Below, piece by piece: positions 55,074-64,000 of a stretch of DNA of 64,000 nucleotides (the stretch's first letter is position 1; every line of letters begins with the position of its first letter). This DNA comes from Reclinomonas americana ATCC 50394 (taxonomy: Eukaryota; Jakobida; Jakobea; Jakobida). Made by a program: the position numbers and the translations under genes. Location: contig PS015009.1 of the NCBI GenBank assembly GCA_048213135.1, positions 1,674,001 to 1,738,000 of the forward strand, read 5' to 3'. A model generated the notes under the pieces. The model was not told the DNA's origin. It searched no databases and worked only from the letters and a program-made list of their open reading frames with translations.

Positions 55074-57803
55074 TTATGCATCGTACTCCAGCACGGGGCG
55101 CAGCCAGCGTTCCACTTCGGCAACGGGCATGTTTTTTCTCCGGGCATAATCGAGTACCTGGTCCTTTTCAATCTTACCAATGCCAAAATATTTACTGTCG
55201 GGGTGAGCAAAATACCAGCCCGAAACAGATGATGCCGGGTACATGGCCAGTGATTCAGTCAATTGTATACCGGTGGCTTCCCGGCCGCCGAGCAGTTGGA
55301 AGAGTTTGTGTTTTTCAGTATGATCGGGACAGGCGGGATAACCCGGTGCAGGCCTGATGCCCTGGTATGCTTCGCGGATCAGCTCTTCGTTGCTGAAGTG
55401 CTCTTCTTTAACATAACCCCAATACTCCTGTCTTGTTCTTTCATGCAGTACTTCGGCGAATGCCTCGGCCAACCTGTCGGCCAGGGCTTGCAAAATGATC
55501 TTATTATAGTCGTCGTGGGCCGCTTCAAAACGTTTGATGTGCGGTTCAATACCTTCAATGGTTACAGCAAAAGCGCCCATATAGTCCTGTATATTTATTT
55601 CAGCCGGGGCAATAAAATCCGCCAGCGACAGGTTGGGTTGCCCGGCTGCTTTTTTTACCTGCTGCCGCAGGAATTCCAGGTCAATCGTTTCTCCGCCGTT
55701 ATACAATGTTACGGTATCCGGCGCTGTTCTTTCTGCCGGCCAGAAGCCGATGGCGCCTTTCGCGTTGAGCCATTTTTCACTGATGAGCTGCTGCAGCAAT
55801 TGCTGTGCGTCGTTGTACAGTTTGGTGGCTTCTGTTCCTATTATACTGTCGGTTAATATGGCCGGGAACTTACCATGCATTTCCCAGGCAATGAAAAAAG
55901 GCTGCCAGTCGATGTAGCGGGCGATCTCCGCCAGGTCATAACTGTCAAATGTTTTGGTGCCGGTAAAAGAAGGTGTTACGGGTTGATAAACCGGCCAGTC
56001 TATCGCGGCGCCGTTCTTTTGCGCTTCGGTGAAGGGCAGGTAGTTCTTCACGGTTTTTTTGTTGCCAAAATCCACCTGCAGCTTTTCATACTCCTTCTTT
56101 ATATCAAGCAGGAAAGGCGCTTTTTGTTCTTCACTCAGCAGGCTGCCGGCCACGGTTACACTGCGGCTGGCATCAAGTACATGCACTACACCATCATCAT
56201 ACTGAGGAGCTATTTTTACTGCCGTATGCATACGCGATGTGGTAGCGCCGCCAATGAGCAGGGGGAGTTTCATATTGCGGCGTTTCATTTCATGCGCCAC
56301 GTGTACCATTTCATCGAGAGAAGGAGTGATAAGGCCGCTCAGCCCGATGATATCTACTTTTTCTTTTTCCGCGGTCTCCAGTATTTTGTCGGTAGGTACC
56401 ATTACACCCAGGTCAATAATATCATAACCATTACAACCAAGTACCACGCCTACAATGTTTTTACCAATGTCATGCACATCGCCTTTTACCGTGGCGAGTA
56501 ATATTTTTGCGGGGCCTTTACTTTCTTCACCAGCCTGGCCATTGGCCGCGGCATTGCTGAGCCTTTCCGCTTTTTCCTGTTCAATGAACGGAGTAAGTAC
56601 GGCAACAGCTTTCTTCATCACCCTGGCACTTTTCACTACCTGGGGCAGGAACATTTTACCGGCGCCGAAAAGATCGCCTACTACGTTCATGCCGTCCATC
56701 AGCGGGCCTTCGATCACATCAAGCGGTTTGGGATATTTTAAACGGGCTTCTTCAGTATCCGCATCAATATAATCGGTGATGCCGTTCACCAGTGAATGCG
56801 CCAGCCTTTTTTCAACAGGCTCCTGGCGCCATTTTTCATCCTTTACTTCTGTTTTGCCCTTGGCCTTTACCGTTTCGGCAAAAGCGATCAGTTTTTCAGT
56901 GGCTTCATTATTGTCATTGTTCCTGTTCAGCAGCACATCTTCACACAACTCACGCAGCGTGGGTTCAATTTCGTCGTATACCACCAGTTGCCCGGCATTA
57001 ACGATACCCATATCCATTCCCGCGCTGATGGCGTAATACAGAAACACGCTGTGAATGGCTTCCCTTACGTGATCGTTGCCGCGGAAGGAGAAAGATACAT
57101 TACTTACGCCGCCGCTTACTTTGGCCAGTGGCATCAATCGTTTGATCTCACGTGTGGCTTCAATAAAATCCACCGCGTAGTTGTTGTGTTCTTCTATGCC
57201 GGTAGCAACGGCAAAAATGTTGGGATCGAAGATGATATCCTGCGGATCGTAACCTACCTGTTCTGTCAGTATTTTATAAGCCCGGTGGCAAATCTCGATC
57301 TTACGTTCACGGGTATCGGCCTGGCCGGTTTCATCAAATGCCATTACAATGACTGAAGCACCATAACTTTTACAGATGAACGCCTGTTCAATGAATTTTT
57401 CTTCGCCTTCTTTGAGTGATATGGAGTTCACGATGCATTTGCCCTGTACGCATTTCAGCCCGGCTTCAATGATCTCGAATTTGGAAGAATCGATCATTAC
57501 AGGAATACGGGCAATATCGGGTTCCGACTGAACAAGATTGAGGAAAGTGGTCATGGCGCTTACGCCATCGAGGAGGGCGTCGTCCATGTTAACGTCTATC
57601 ACCTGTGCGCCGCTTTCTACCTGCTGGCGGGCAACAGACAAGGCTTCTTCGTACAATCCTTCACGGATCAGCCGGGCGAATTTTTTACTGCCGGTAACGT
57701 TAGTACGCTCACCAACATTCACGAAATTGGTTTCAGGACGAATGGTAAGCGGTTCCAGGCCGCTCAGCCTCAGGAATGGAGAAATATGTATCGGGTCACT
57801 CAT
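55074..57803 (-). CDS. metH: Methionine synthase, pterin/cobalamin/activation half (split MetH)
   Basis: The 909-residue protein contains the pterin-binding domain ([18 protein letters not shown], residues about 10-280), the helical cobalamin cap (about 320-420), the B12 domain with [15 protein letters not shown] at 442-456 (His444 as the lower cobalt ligand) and the AdoMet-dependent activation domain ([15 protein letters not shown] near 830). It lacks the homocysteine-binding domain, which is encoded by the gene 73 bp upstream. Together they form a full cobalamin-dependent MetH. I start at ATG 57803. Confidence 0.96.
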   Translation of the reverse strand: MSDPIHISPFLRLSGLEPLTIRPETNFVNVGERTNVTGSKKFARLIREGLYEEALSVARQQVESGAQVIDVNMDDALLDGVSAMTTFLNLVQSEPDIARIPVMIDSSKFEIIEAGLKCVQGKCIVNSISLKEGEEKFIEQAFICKSYGASVIVMAFDETGQADTRERKIEICHRAYKILTEQVGYDPQDIIFDPNIFAVATGIEEHNNYAVDFIEATREIKRLMPLAKVSGGVSNVSFSFRGNDHVREAIHSVFLYYAISAGMDMGIVNAGQLVVYDEIEPTLRELCEDVLLNRNNDNNEATEKLIAFAETVKAKGKTEVKDEKWRQEPVEKRLAHSLVNGITDYIDADTEEARLKYPKPLDVIEGPLMDGMNVVGDLFGAGKMFLPQVVKSARVMKKAVAVLTPFIEQEKAERLSNAAANGQAGEESKGPAKILLATVKGDVHDIGKNIVGVVLGCNGYDIIDLGVMVPTDKILETAEKEKVDIIGLSGLITPSLDEMVHVAHEMKRRNMKLPLLIGGATTSRMHTAVKIAPQYDDGVVHVLDASRSVTVAGSLLSEEQKAPFLLDIKKEYEKLQVDFGNKKTVKNYLPFTEAQKNGAAIDWPVYQPVTPSFTGTKTFDSYDLAEIARYIDWQPFFIAWEMHGKFPAILTDSIIGTEATKLYNDAQQLLQQLISEKWLNAKGAIGFWPAERTAPDTVTLYNGGETIDLEFLRQQVKKAAGQPNLSLADFIAPAEINIQDYMGAFAVTIEGIEPHIKRFEAAHDDYNKIILQALADRLAEAFAEVLHERTRQEYWGYVKEEHFSNEELIREAYQGIRPAPGYPACPDHTEKHKLFQLLGGREATGIQLTESLAMYPASSVSGWYFAHPDSKYFGIGKIEKDQVLDYARRKNMPVAEVERWLRPVLEYDA

Positions 57804-57805
57804 GT

Positions 57806-57837
57806 TCAAAATCAAAATTCAAAAGTAAAAAATCAAA
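57806..57837. repeat. AT-rich repeat word between the two metH genes
   Basis: ATCAAAATTCAAAAGTAAAA and its continuation AAATCAAA recur almost exactly at 26703-26730. It lies directly before the start of the second metH gene. Confidence 0.6.
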
Positions 57838-57876
57838 TATTTCACGCGAAGATGAATTCATCATTCACACTGTTTC

Positions 57877-58896
57877 TTAGCTGTCTAAGGTCTCTTCCAT
57901 CACCGGCAAAGGCCTCGGTGCAAATTGTTTTACATGCTCCGCTATATGGTGTATGTGCTGCGGAGTGGTGCCACAGCAACCACCAACAATATTGAGCCAG
58001 CCACTGGCAGCCCACTCTTCAATGATATGGGCGGTTTCGTGGGGTTGTTCATCATACTCACCAAATGCGTTAGGCAGGCCGGCATTGGGATAGGCCGATG
58101 TAAAGCAACCGGCTATCTGGGACAACTCTTCTATATGCGGCCTCATTTCAGAAGCACCCAAAGCGCAATTCAACCCTATACTCAGGGGTTTGGCGTGCAT
58201 AACGGAAACGTAAAATGCTTCCAGTGTTTGTCCGCTCAGCGTACGGCCCGACGCATCGGTAATGGTACCGCTGATCATAATGGGTAGTTCTGGTTTCCGC
58301 TGTGTTCTGAAATAATTTTTTATGGCATAGATGGCCGCTTTGGCGTTAAGCGTATCAAAGATGGTCTCGATCAGCAGCAGGTCCACACCACCGTCAACCA
58401 ACCCGCCAATCTGTTCGGTATAGGCCTTGGCCACTTCATCGAAAGTAACGGCACGAAAACCCGGGTTGTTTACATCGGGTGAAAGGCTCAGTGTTTTATT
58501 GAGCGGACCGATGGCACCTGCTACAAACCTGGGTTTGGAAGGATCTTTGGCAGTATAAGCATCCGCGGCCCTGCGGGCGATGCGTGCACCTTCGAGGTTC
58601 ATCTCGTAGGCCAGCGACTCCATTTCGTAATCGGCCTGTGCAATGAAAGTGGAAGCGAATGTGTTGGTTTCAATAATATCGGCGCCAGCCTCCAGGTATT
58701 GACGGTGTATATCTTCAATGATCTGCGGCTGTGTAAGATTCAGCAGGTCGCTGTTGTTCTTCACATCAATATGCCAGTCCTTAAAACGTTCGCCCCGATA
58801 GGTGGCTTCCGTAGGTTTGTGTTTCTGGATCATGGTGCCCATGGCCCCGTCGATGATCAGTATCCGCTGCTGCAATATCTTTTCTATTGGGTGCAT
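57877..58896 (-). CDS. metH: Homocysteine S-methyltransferase domain protein (split MetH, N-terminal half)
   Basis: The 339-residue protein is the homocysteine-binding barrel of Met[16 protein letters not shown] at the start, [13 protein letters not shown] near 245 and the zinc site Cys pair in [13 protein letters not shown] near 309, with the third zinc Cys in GLNCALG. It methylates homocysteine from methylcobalamin bound to the other half. The 73-bp spacer rules out a simple frameshift, so the split is stable. Confidence 0.93.
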   Translation of the reverse strand: MHPIEKILQQRILIIDGAMGTMIQKHKPTEATYRGERFKDWHIDVKNNSDLLNLTQPQIIEDIHRQYLEAGADIIETNTFASTFIAQADYEMESLAYEMNLEGARIARRAADAYTAKDPSKPRFVAGAIGPLNKTLSLSPDVNNPGFRAVTFDEVAKAYTEQIGGLVDGGVDLLLIETIFDTLNAKAAIYAIKNYFRTQRKPELPIMISGTITDASGRTLSGQTLEAFYVSVMHAKPLSIGLNCALGASEMRPHIEELSQIAGCFTSAYPNAGLPNAFGEYDEQPHETAHIIEEWAASGWLNIVGGCCGTTPQHIHHIAEHVKQFAPRPLPVMEETLDS

Positions 58897-59286
58897 AACA
58901 AAATAGTTTAACCACCCGGTGGCAGCTATTGTAAAATGACCTTAACTGTAAACGATAACGAATCCGTGGAGAAAATAGGAAATGCCCTCGTTTATTAGTT
59001 CAGTTTTTTACAGGCCTGACAATAAACAAATCCGCCTGGGTATACTGCAAAATTATAATAAGAAAGCCATAACACAAAATGTTATGGTTACGGGTAGTGT
59101 GCCCGTTTGAACCTTGTTTCTTCGGGTCATACCGAGGTAACGAGGTATCTATCGTCAAAGGAAGCGAGATTCCTTCCCGATATCGTTCCTCATCGGGACA
59201 GGCTCTTTCGTCGGAATGATCCAAAATGAAACTGTAACACTACCTGGTCAGGGATGACCTAACCATTTGAAACAGAGGAATGCCTG
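58897..59286. repeat. Intergenic region with hairpin and large palindromic dispersed repeat
   Basis: A perfect hairpin CCATAACA-CAAAA-TGTTATGG lies at 59067-59087. Positions 59126-59222 form a larger palindrome: GGTCATACCGAGG at the left end is complementary to TCGGAATGATCC at the right, and inner pairs include CCCGAT/ATCGGG and GGAAG/CTTCC. This resembles the GTCATTCCGACGAAGGAGGA-type repeats common in Bacteroidota. I see no cobalamin riboswitch. Confidence 0.6.
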
Positions 59287-59832
59287 TTAACGCTTCTCGT
59301 ACGAACAATTTACGGTAACCTGTATGGTTTCGGCGATATTGTTGCGTACCGCGGCAGGTATGCTGATCTTATAATCTTTTGGATTGACGCTGAATACACA
59401 GGAGGCCGACAGTTTTCCTCCTTTAACTGTAACGGTGCCGGGTACGGTAATGCGCTGGGTTACGCCATGCAGGGTAAGATCGCCGGTAACGGATACCTGG
59501 TAAGCACCATCTGCCGATGTGTTGATGGCGGCCGGGTTGCTGATGGTACCCTTAAATGTGGATTTAGGATACTTATCGCTTTCTATATAATCAGCATTGA
59601 AATGTTCTTCCATCAATGCCTTTTCAAAATGGAAAGCATTGTTCAGCAGGGAAAATTGTACTTCACCTGTACTGGTATTGAGCACGCTGATGACCTGGTT
59701 GTTATCGGCCTGTATGTTTTCCAGCATGGCTTTGGAAAAAAAAGAGATCCGTCCGTTCTTGGTAAAATATTGCTGGGCGGCGGAGGTGTAGCTTATGCCG
59801 GCAAATAGTAATACTGCGATGATCTTCTTCAT
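59287..59832 (-). CDS. YceI-family protein
   Basis: The 181-residue protein has a signal peptide (residues 1-19) and a YceI-like lipocalin barrel: GRISFFSKAMLENIQADNNQ, SDKYPKSTFKGTI, VTGDLTLHGVTQRITVPGTV. YceI proteins bind long isoprenoids or other lipids in the periplasm. The start overlaps the stop of the upstream OB-fold gene by 1 bp. Confidence 0.9.
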   Translation of the reverse strand: MKKIIAVLLFAGISYTSAAQQYFTKNGRISFFSKAMLENIQADNNQVISVLNTSTGEVQFSLLNNAFHFEKALMEEHFNADYIESDKYPKSTFKGTISNPAAINTSADGAYQVSVTGDLTLHGVTQRITVPGTVTVKGGKLSASCVFSVNPKDYKISIPAAVRNNIAETIQVTVNCSYEKR

Positions 59833-60275
59833 TATTTATGATTTTCTGGTACATAATAACAGCGCACAAGGAATACGTCGCCGGGCAAACCCATGTCGGC
59901 ATCTCCTTCTATATAACCACTGCAGATGCCTTTAATGGTCGCAGCCTGCCCTTCGGATAATTTCGCGGATTTTTCTTCCATCGTACAGTTAACGGAAGCG
60001 CCGCCGGTAGCGGTTTTGAGGAGTATTACCTGTTGCTGTTGCCCGTTTTCGGAAATGCGGATTATGGTGCCGCTTACAGCTACCACCTGGTTGGTGTACA
60101 ACTGGCGGGCCTTAACAGAATCTGTAGTAAAAGCCTGGTATAACTGTACGGCAGTAACGGGAAGTGCATCGGCAGATCTGACATCTTTATGCGGTTTGTT
60201 CCACATTTTATAACCGATAAATCCGGCGGCCAGTAATAGTATGACCAGGGATATCCAGGTATTCCTTTTTTTCAT
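59832..60275 (-). CDS. Membrane-anchored OB-fold (tRNA_anti-like) protein
   Basis: The 147-residue protein has an N-terminal membrane helix (WISLVILLLAAGFIGY) and an OB-type domain (LYTNQVVAVSGTIIRISENG, GQAATIKGICSGYIEGDADM). This matches the tRNA_anti-like OB proteins found next to YceI genes in Bacteroidota. The 1-bp overlap with yceI implies coupling. Ligand unknown. Confidence 0.78.
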   Translation of the reverse strand: MKKRNTWISLVILLLAAGFIGYKMWNKPHKDVRSADALPVTAVQLYQAFTTDSVKARQLYTNQVVAVSGTIIRISENGQQQQVILLKTATGGASVNCTMEEKSAKLSEGQAATIKGICSGYIEGDADMGLPGDVFLVRCYYVPENHK

Positions 60276-60339
60276 TGACGAAAGAGACCGGTAAATGGTC
60301 CACTATACGAATCGGGGCGGGAAAGGAAAAGGTTGCTAC

Positions 60340-60963
60340 TCAGTTACCGGGACTGATGAAGTTTTCTACCGGTATGCGGTTGCTGATGCTTTTGGCCAGG
60401 GTCATTTCATCGGCATATTCCAGTTCGCCGCCAAAGGCGATGCCACGGGCAATGGTGGTGATCTTTACCGGAAGAGACTGCAGTTTTTTGCTGATATAAT
60501 ATATGGTAGTATCGCCTTGTATAGTAGGGCTGAGGGCGAAAATGATCTCTTCAATACCGTCATGCTGCGCTCTTTGTACCAGGGTGTCGATCATCAGCTG
60601 GTCGGGACCAATGCCATCAAGCGGTGAAATAATGCCACCCAGCACATGGTACACGCCATTGAACTGCTGCGTGCTTTCCACGGCGATCACGTCGCGGATA
60701 TTCTCTACAACACAAATAATATTCTGCCTGCGCAGGGTATTGGTGCAGATGCCGCAGAGAGGAGTATCGGAAATATTATGACAACGGGAACAAAAACGGA
60801 TGTCCTGCCTCATTTTTGACAAGGCCTCACTGAAATGCACTACTTCTGCTTCGTCCTGCTTTACCAGGTGCAGCACCAGCCGCAATGCTGTTTTTTTACC
60901 GATGCCCGGTAACTTGGCGAATTCATTAACGGCATTTTCCAAAAGTTGGGAAGAGAATTGCAT
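60340..60963 (-). CDS. recR: Recombination mediator RecR
   Basis: The 207-residue protein is a complete RecR: helix-hairpin-helix ([20 protein letters not shown] near 15-34), a four-Cys zinc finger (CSRCHN ... CGIC near 57-71) and a Toprim domain ([14 protein letters not shown]). It forms ring clamps with RecF/RecO to load RecA. Confidence 0.96.
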   Translation of the reverse strand: MQFSSQLLENAVNEFAKLPGIGKKTALRLVLHLVKQDEAEVVHFSEALSKMRQDIRFCSRCHNISDTPLCGICTNTLRRQNIICVVENIRDVIAVESTQQFNGVYHVLGGIISPLDGIGPDQLMIDTLVQRAQHDGIEEIIFALSPTIQGDTTIYYISKKLQSLPVKITTIARGIAFGGELEYADEMTLAKSISNRIPVENFISPGN

Positions 60964-61040
60964 CGGGCAAAATTACGGTTTTTTATGGCGGACAATTACT
61001 GTCTGTAACTGGTATTGTGTTAAGCTGGAATAGAAGAAAT

Positions 61041-61116
61041 CCCACAAAGTCACGAAGGCCGTGAAGCGTCAATAATTGAGTTAGGTATTTAACTCTCTTA
61101 GCGCCTTTTTGCGGGG
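61041..61116. repeat. CACAAAG/CTTAGCGCC palindromic repeat
   Basis: CCCACAAAGTCACGAAGG at 61041-61058 faces CTTAGCGCCTTTTTGCGGGG at 61097-61116. Read from the other strand the second arm is again a CGCAAAAAGGCGCTAAG word, so two related words are arranged head to head. This is the third place in the window with this vocabulary. Confidence 0.55.
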
Positions 61117-61142
61117 AAAATATAAAAAGTGATACACTACCG

Positions 61143-62528
61143 TTACAACTTGATCTCCCGCTCATTTTCCCAGTTCGCCCTTATACTGAGTTTTTGTGTA
61201 ACGGGCACGACCAGTTCGGGTTGCCGTTTGCGGCCATAATCGCCCGGGTCCCACTTGCCATTACCATTGTTGTCGTAGAGTATGCTGAGCTGGTATTCAC
61301 CCGGGGTAAACAGTTTCTTCGACCATTCACTGGCCGTGAGCGGGTAAGAGTATTTGATCTCGTCATTCACAAGGAACAGTAAAACCGGCTTCCTGGACAG
61401 GTCCAGTTTAGAGAAGCGGAGTAATATACTGCCGTAATCGCTTTCCTTTTTACTCCTGAAACGAAGCGTATCATTCTTCACCAGTTTTGTGCCGATGGAG
61501 TCGGCCACTGCTGAGGAATCAATGAATAAACGATAGTCCTTATCTTCCACCCAGGCGGCCTGCAGCGTCAGTTCTTTTCGTGTACTGTCTACCGTTAGTT
61601 TGTTGCTGATCCGTACATTATTGGTATCCGTCAGCACAATTTTTGACGTGTCAATATTCCGGAGGGGTTTATTGAAACTGAGTACCAGGTTATTCAGCAG
61701 GTCCTGTGTACCGCCCTGCGCATCGGAAGTATACCTGAGCTTTTTCTCTGCATTCTTTGCCGGTGTGGAAGGCGTTGTACCCCGGTTGTCTTTTTCTACC
61801 GCGTATGCATACAATTGTACCGGCGAAGTATTGGATGATATGGTGACCGGGAGATCGGAGAAAGCGAACAATTCCGATTTGGAGTTGTAGGTTTTCCCTC
61901 CGTCGCCGTCTTTTAACGCGTATACTTTGAAAATGCCGGCGGGCAGGTTCACAAAACGGAAACTGCCATCACCCTTGAGGTTGGCAATATAATCGGGCCG
62001 GCGTTTTTGTACCAGGGAGTCATCCCCATCGCGGTAGAGCATAGCCACCAGGCTGCTGTCTGCTTTGCCCGTTTCGGCGAGCAACACTTTGCCGGTTAAC
62101 TCCAGCGAGTCGATGACCGGTCCGGTTGAAAATACATAAGTGAAATTGGTATAAGGGTTGCCTTCGTGTACATCTACAATGGCGTTGCCGAAATTAATGG
62201 AGTAGGTGGTATTGGGTTTCAGCGTGTCTTTCAGTTTCACCGTTACCGTCTTCAGTTTGTAGTCCACTACCGGCGCCGTTTTGGGATAGGGTGAAACGAG
62301 TACGTTCTGCTGGGCCTCTTTCACTTCCACATATTCGTCGAAAGTGAGGCTGATGCGGTTGCCGTTAAAATTGACCGATTTCAATGCAGGACTGGCACTG
62401 ACCAGCCGGGGGGCGAGTGTATCCTTGGCCCCGCCTGTAGGAGCGCCAATCTGGGCGCAGCCCGGGCCGAGTACGGACAGTTGCACTAAAATAAAAACGG
62501 AAAGCAGCAAGTAGAAGAAAGTCTTCAA
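61143..62528 (-). CDS. Ig-like domain lipoprotein (SbsA-type)
   Basis: The protein has a hydrophobic signal segment ending near GPGCAQIGAPTGGAKDT, then a bacterial Ig-like domain (LVSASPALKSVNF, ISLTFDEYVEVKE, TTYSINFGNAIVDVHEGN), a middle carboxypeptidase-regulatory-like domain and a second Ig-like part. It is a surface lipoprotein of a type common in Bacteroidota. The only upstream ATG (62648) falls inside the helicase gene, so I prefer TTG 62528, which places KTFFYLLLSVF first. That gives 461 residues. Confidence 0.78.
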   Translation of the reverse strand: MKTFFYLLLSVFILVQLSVLGPGCAQIGAPTGGAKDTLAPRLVSASPALKSVNFNGNRISLTFDEYVEVKEAQQNVLVSPYPKTAPVVDYKLKTVTVKLKDTLKPNTTYSINFGNAIVDVHEGNPYTNFTYVFSTGPVIDSLELTGKVLLAETGKADSSLVAMLYRDGDDSLVQKRRPDYIANLKGDGSFRFVNLPAGIFKVYALKDGDGGKTYNSKSELFAFSDLPVTISSNTSPVQLYAYAVEKDNRGTTPSTPAKNAEKKLRYTSDAQGGTQDLLNNLVLSFNKPLRNIDTSKIVLTDTNNVRISNKLTVDSTRKELTLQAAWVEDKDYRLFIDSSAVADSIGTKLVKNDTLRFRSKKESDYGSILLRFSKLDLSRKPVLLFLVNDEIKYSYPLTASEWSKKLFTPGEYQLSILYDNNGNGKWDPGDYGRKRQPELVVPVTQKLSIRANWENEREIKL

Positions 62529-62610
62529 CAACAGTGGATTTAATTTCGGTAAAATTACAGGGTTTCTTCTATCCGCCGTCGCGGTATATCTTAATAATCC
62601 TTTAAAACGG

Positions 62611-64000
62611 TCAGTTTTCGGGTTCTTCTTCCAGGTCGTGCAGGGCAACTGCCAGCCGGTTGTCTTTCACAAAATTGCACCAGTGACAATCTTCCTTGCC
62701 GCAACCGGTATAAAAATCACGGGCCTGTATTTTTTGCCATACATCGGTGATCTGCTGTTTAACGGTTTCCATATCTGCCGGGTTGATCACGATCTTTTCT
62801 TTCCGGAACTGTTTCTGTTTATCCGGTTCAATAAAGTCAAATTCCGTACTCACCACGTTCCAGTTCTTCTGATCATAATTATCGATCAGTATTTTATAGA
62901 AAACGGCCTGGCGCCAGTAGTCGCCCCCATTTGGCATTTTATCATGCGGCGGTTTCATTTTTTGCAGGGCATTGTCTACGTTACCGGTTTTGTAATCCAC
63001 CACATTCACATTCCTGCTGTCAAACTCCAGTTTATCGAGTTTGCCTTTCAGCGGAATATCGTTAAGTATCACCACGCGGATGTTACGTTCTATGGCCACC
63101 ACTTTATTCCAGCTGCCGATGTACTGATCATAGTATGCCGGCAAAATAATGGAACCCTGCTCCATTCTGCGGGCAAAAGCTTCACGGGTGAAGTTCTCCC
63201 GGTGCCGGCGCATATACCAGCTGAAGTCTTCCAGAAGGACATCCGCCGGAGGGAATTCATCATTACCACTCTCCTGCATCTTCCTGAAAAAGCGCTCCAG
63301 TGCAAAGTGAATGGCACTGCCAAATTCGGTAGCTTCGCTTTTGCCTACCGGTATGCGGAGGAGGTTCTTATAATAAAAGCCCAGCGGGCAATCCAGGTAG
63401 TTGTTAAGCGCCGTTACATTCATGGAAAATTTTTCAAGCAGGCCGCTTATAAAATCTGCTTCCGCGGCCCTGATCTCCGGTGCCTGAGCGGTGAACTGCA
63501 GCATGTCGAAAACCGCCAGGTCTGCAGGATCGGTAAATACGATCTCCACAGGTAAGGGCTGTTGTTCCATGATCTCGGCAATGAACATCGAAGGTTCCTG
63601 CTCCCTGCCATCATTGCGGTAGCGGGCATAGGAGATGTATAAATATTTTTCCGCCCGGGTGATGGCTACATAAAATAACCGGCGCAGTTCCTCTTCTTCG
63701 GCGCTTTTGGCGTGTGATTCAAATAAGGTGTCGGGGAACTTATAACCGCCGCCGGGTTTTCTTTTCTTTTCCCAGCCCGATGCCGTTACGCCTGCAAAGA
63801 AAACATGTTCAAATTCAAGACCTTTGGAACCGTGCGCTGTCAGCAGGTTTACGCCTTTATCAGTACCGGATACCTGTACGAGCGGCAGGGCGATACCTTC
63901 TTTTTCCATCAGGTCGATAAGCTGGATAAAACCTTCCAGGTTAAGCGATGGGTTGCGTGCAGTTTCGGATTTAATAAAATCGAAAAGGGCGGTCAGCCAT
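62611..64000 (-). CDS. UvrD-type helicase with C-terminal PD-(D/E)XK nuclease, 5' part outside window
   Basis: The frame is open to the window edge, showing the C-terminal 462 residues. Helicase motifs V and VI appear as LTAHGSKGLEFEHVFFAG and RRLFYVAITRAEKYLYI. The nuclease domain has GSAIHFALERFF, the catalytic GKLDKLEFD and VVDYKTGN. Four cysteines (one in YLDCPLGFYY and three in GCGKEDCHWC) would hold an AddB-like 4Fe-4S cluster. It probably resects DNA ends as an AddA/AddB-like enzyme. Confidence 0.88.
   Translation of the reverse strand, partial: WLTALFDFIKSETARNPSLNLEGFIQLIDLMEKEGIALPLVQVSGTDKGVNLLTAHGSKGLEFEHVFFAGVTASGWEKKRKPGGGYKFPDTLFESHAKSAEEEELRRLFYVAITRAEKYLYISYARYRNDGREQEPSMFIAEIMEQQPLPVEIVFTDPADLAVFDMLQFTAQAPEIRAAEADFISGLLEKFSMNVTALNNYLDCPLGFYYKNLLRIPVGKSEATEFGSAIHFALERFFRKMQESGNDEFPPADVLLEDFSWYMRRHRENFTREAFARRMEQGSIILPAYYDQYIGSWNKVVAIERNIRVVILNDIPLKGKLDKLEFDSRNVNVVDYKTGNVDNALQKMKPPHDKMPNGGDYWRQAVFYKILIDNYDQKNWNVVSTEFDFIEPDKQKQFRKEKIVINPADMETVKQQITDVWQKIQARDFYTGCGKEDCHWCNFVKDNRLAVALHDLEEEPEN

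Noticed and set aside
58897-59286. Cobalamin or SAM riboswitch before metH
   Set aside because: I looked for the conserved cores and saw none. The region is explained by a small hairpin and a palindromic dispersed repeat.
62638-63555. 305-codon open frame on the plus strand
   Set aside because: It is the shadow of the helicase-nuclease gene and shows no domain or export signal of its own.

Overview
The window is chromosomal DNA from a Bacteroidota bacterium, most likely Chitinophagaceae-like. The signs are two secreted proteins with C-terminal type IX secretion (T9SS) sorting domains, promoters of the TTG-N17-21-TAnnTTTG type, a 36-residue THX ribosomal protein, DUF4286 and DUF6970 proteins, tetratricopeptide (TPR) and propeller histidine kinases, and genes with little Shine-Dalgarno signal. 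I saw no rRNA, tRNA, insertion sequence, prophage or CRISPR array. The assignment comes from protein character alone, without a database search.

Layout. 0-7 kb: housekeeping and small envelope genes (lipid kinase, FabH, CPBP protease, Obg GTPase). 7.2-13.9 kb: a phenylacetate degradation locus, paaABC then paaD-mgtC-paaG-paaI-paaY on the minus strand, split by an MFS gene on the plus strand. 14-21 kb: a TPR histidine kinase with its NarL-type regulator, then a 1100-residue T9SS-exported repeat protein. 21.1-22.9 kb: paaE and a TetR-family regulator; near-identical palindromes in front of this pair and of paaA tie the two loci into one regulon. 23-32.7 kb: a LytS/LytTR pair, an intradiol dioxygenase lipoprotein, an HNH protein, LigA, an amidohydrolase and a NarL-type regulator. 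32.8-37.7 kb: an AT-richer stretch with an unknown secreted protein, a clostripain-like (C11, caspase-fold) protease and the sensor half of a large histidine kinase whose kinase half is GC-richer. 38.5-47 kb: a lectin-like T9SS protein, then rplM-rpsI-rpsB-tsf and pyrH. A 3.4-kb accessory segment separates tsf from pyrH; it holds a very AT-rich TPR gene, an XRE regulator, a 12-unit 21-bp tandem repeat, a palindromic dispersed repeat and a methyltransferase. 47-64 kb: an ECF sigma factor coupled to a membrane-anchored beta-barrel protein, pdxH, THX, HU, exonuclease III, a split cobalamin-dependent methionine synthase (metH), YceI, RecR, an Ig-like lipoprotein and the C-terminal part of a UvrD-type helicase-nuclease.

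How it works together. The paa genes encode the epoxidase complex (A, B, C, D, E), the isomerase PaaG and the thioesterases PaaI and PaaY. The ligase PaaK, the ring-opening enzyme PaaZ and the beta-oxidation enzymes are not in the window. The intergenic spaces carry several families of short dispersed repeats that deserve attention in their own right.
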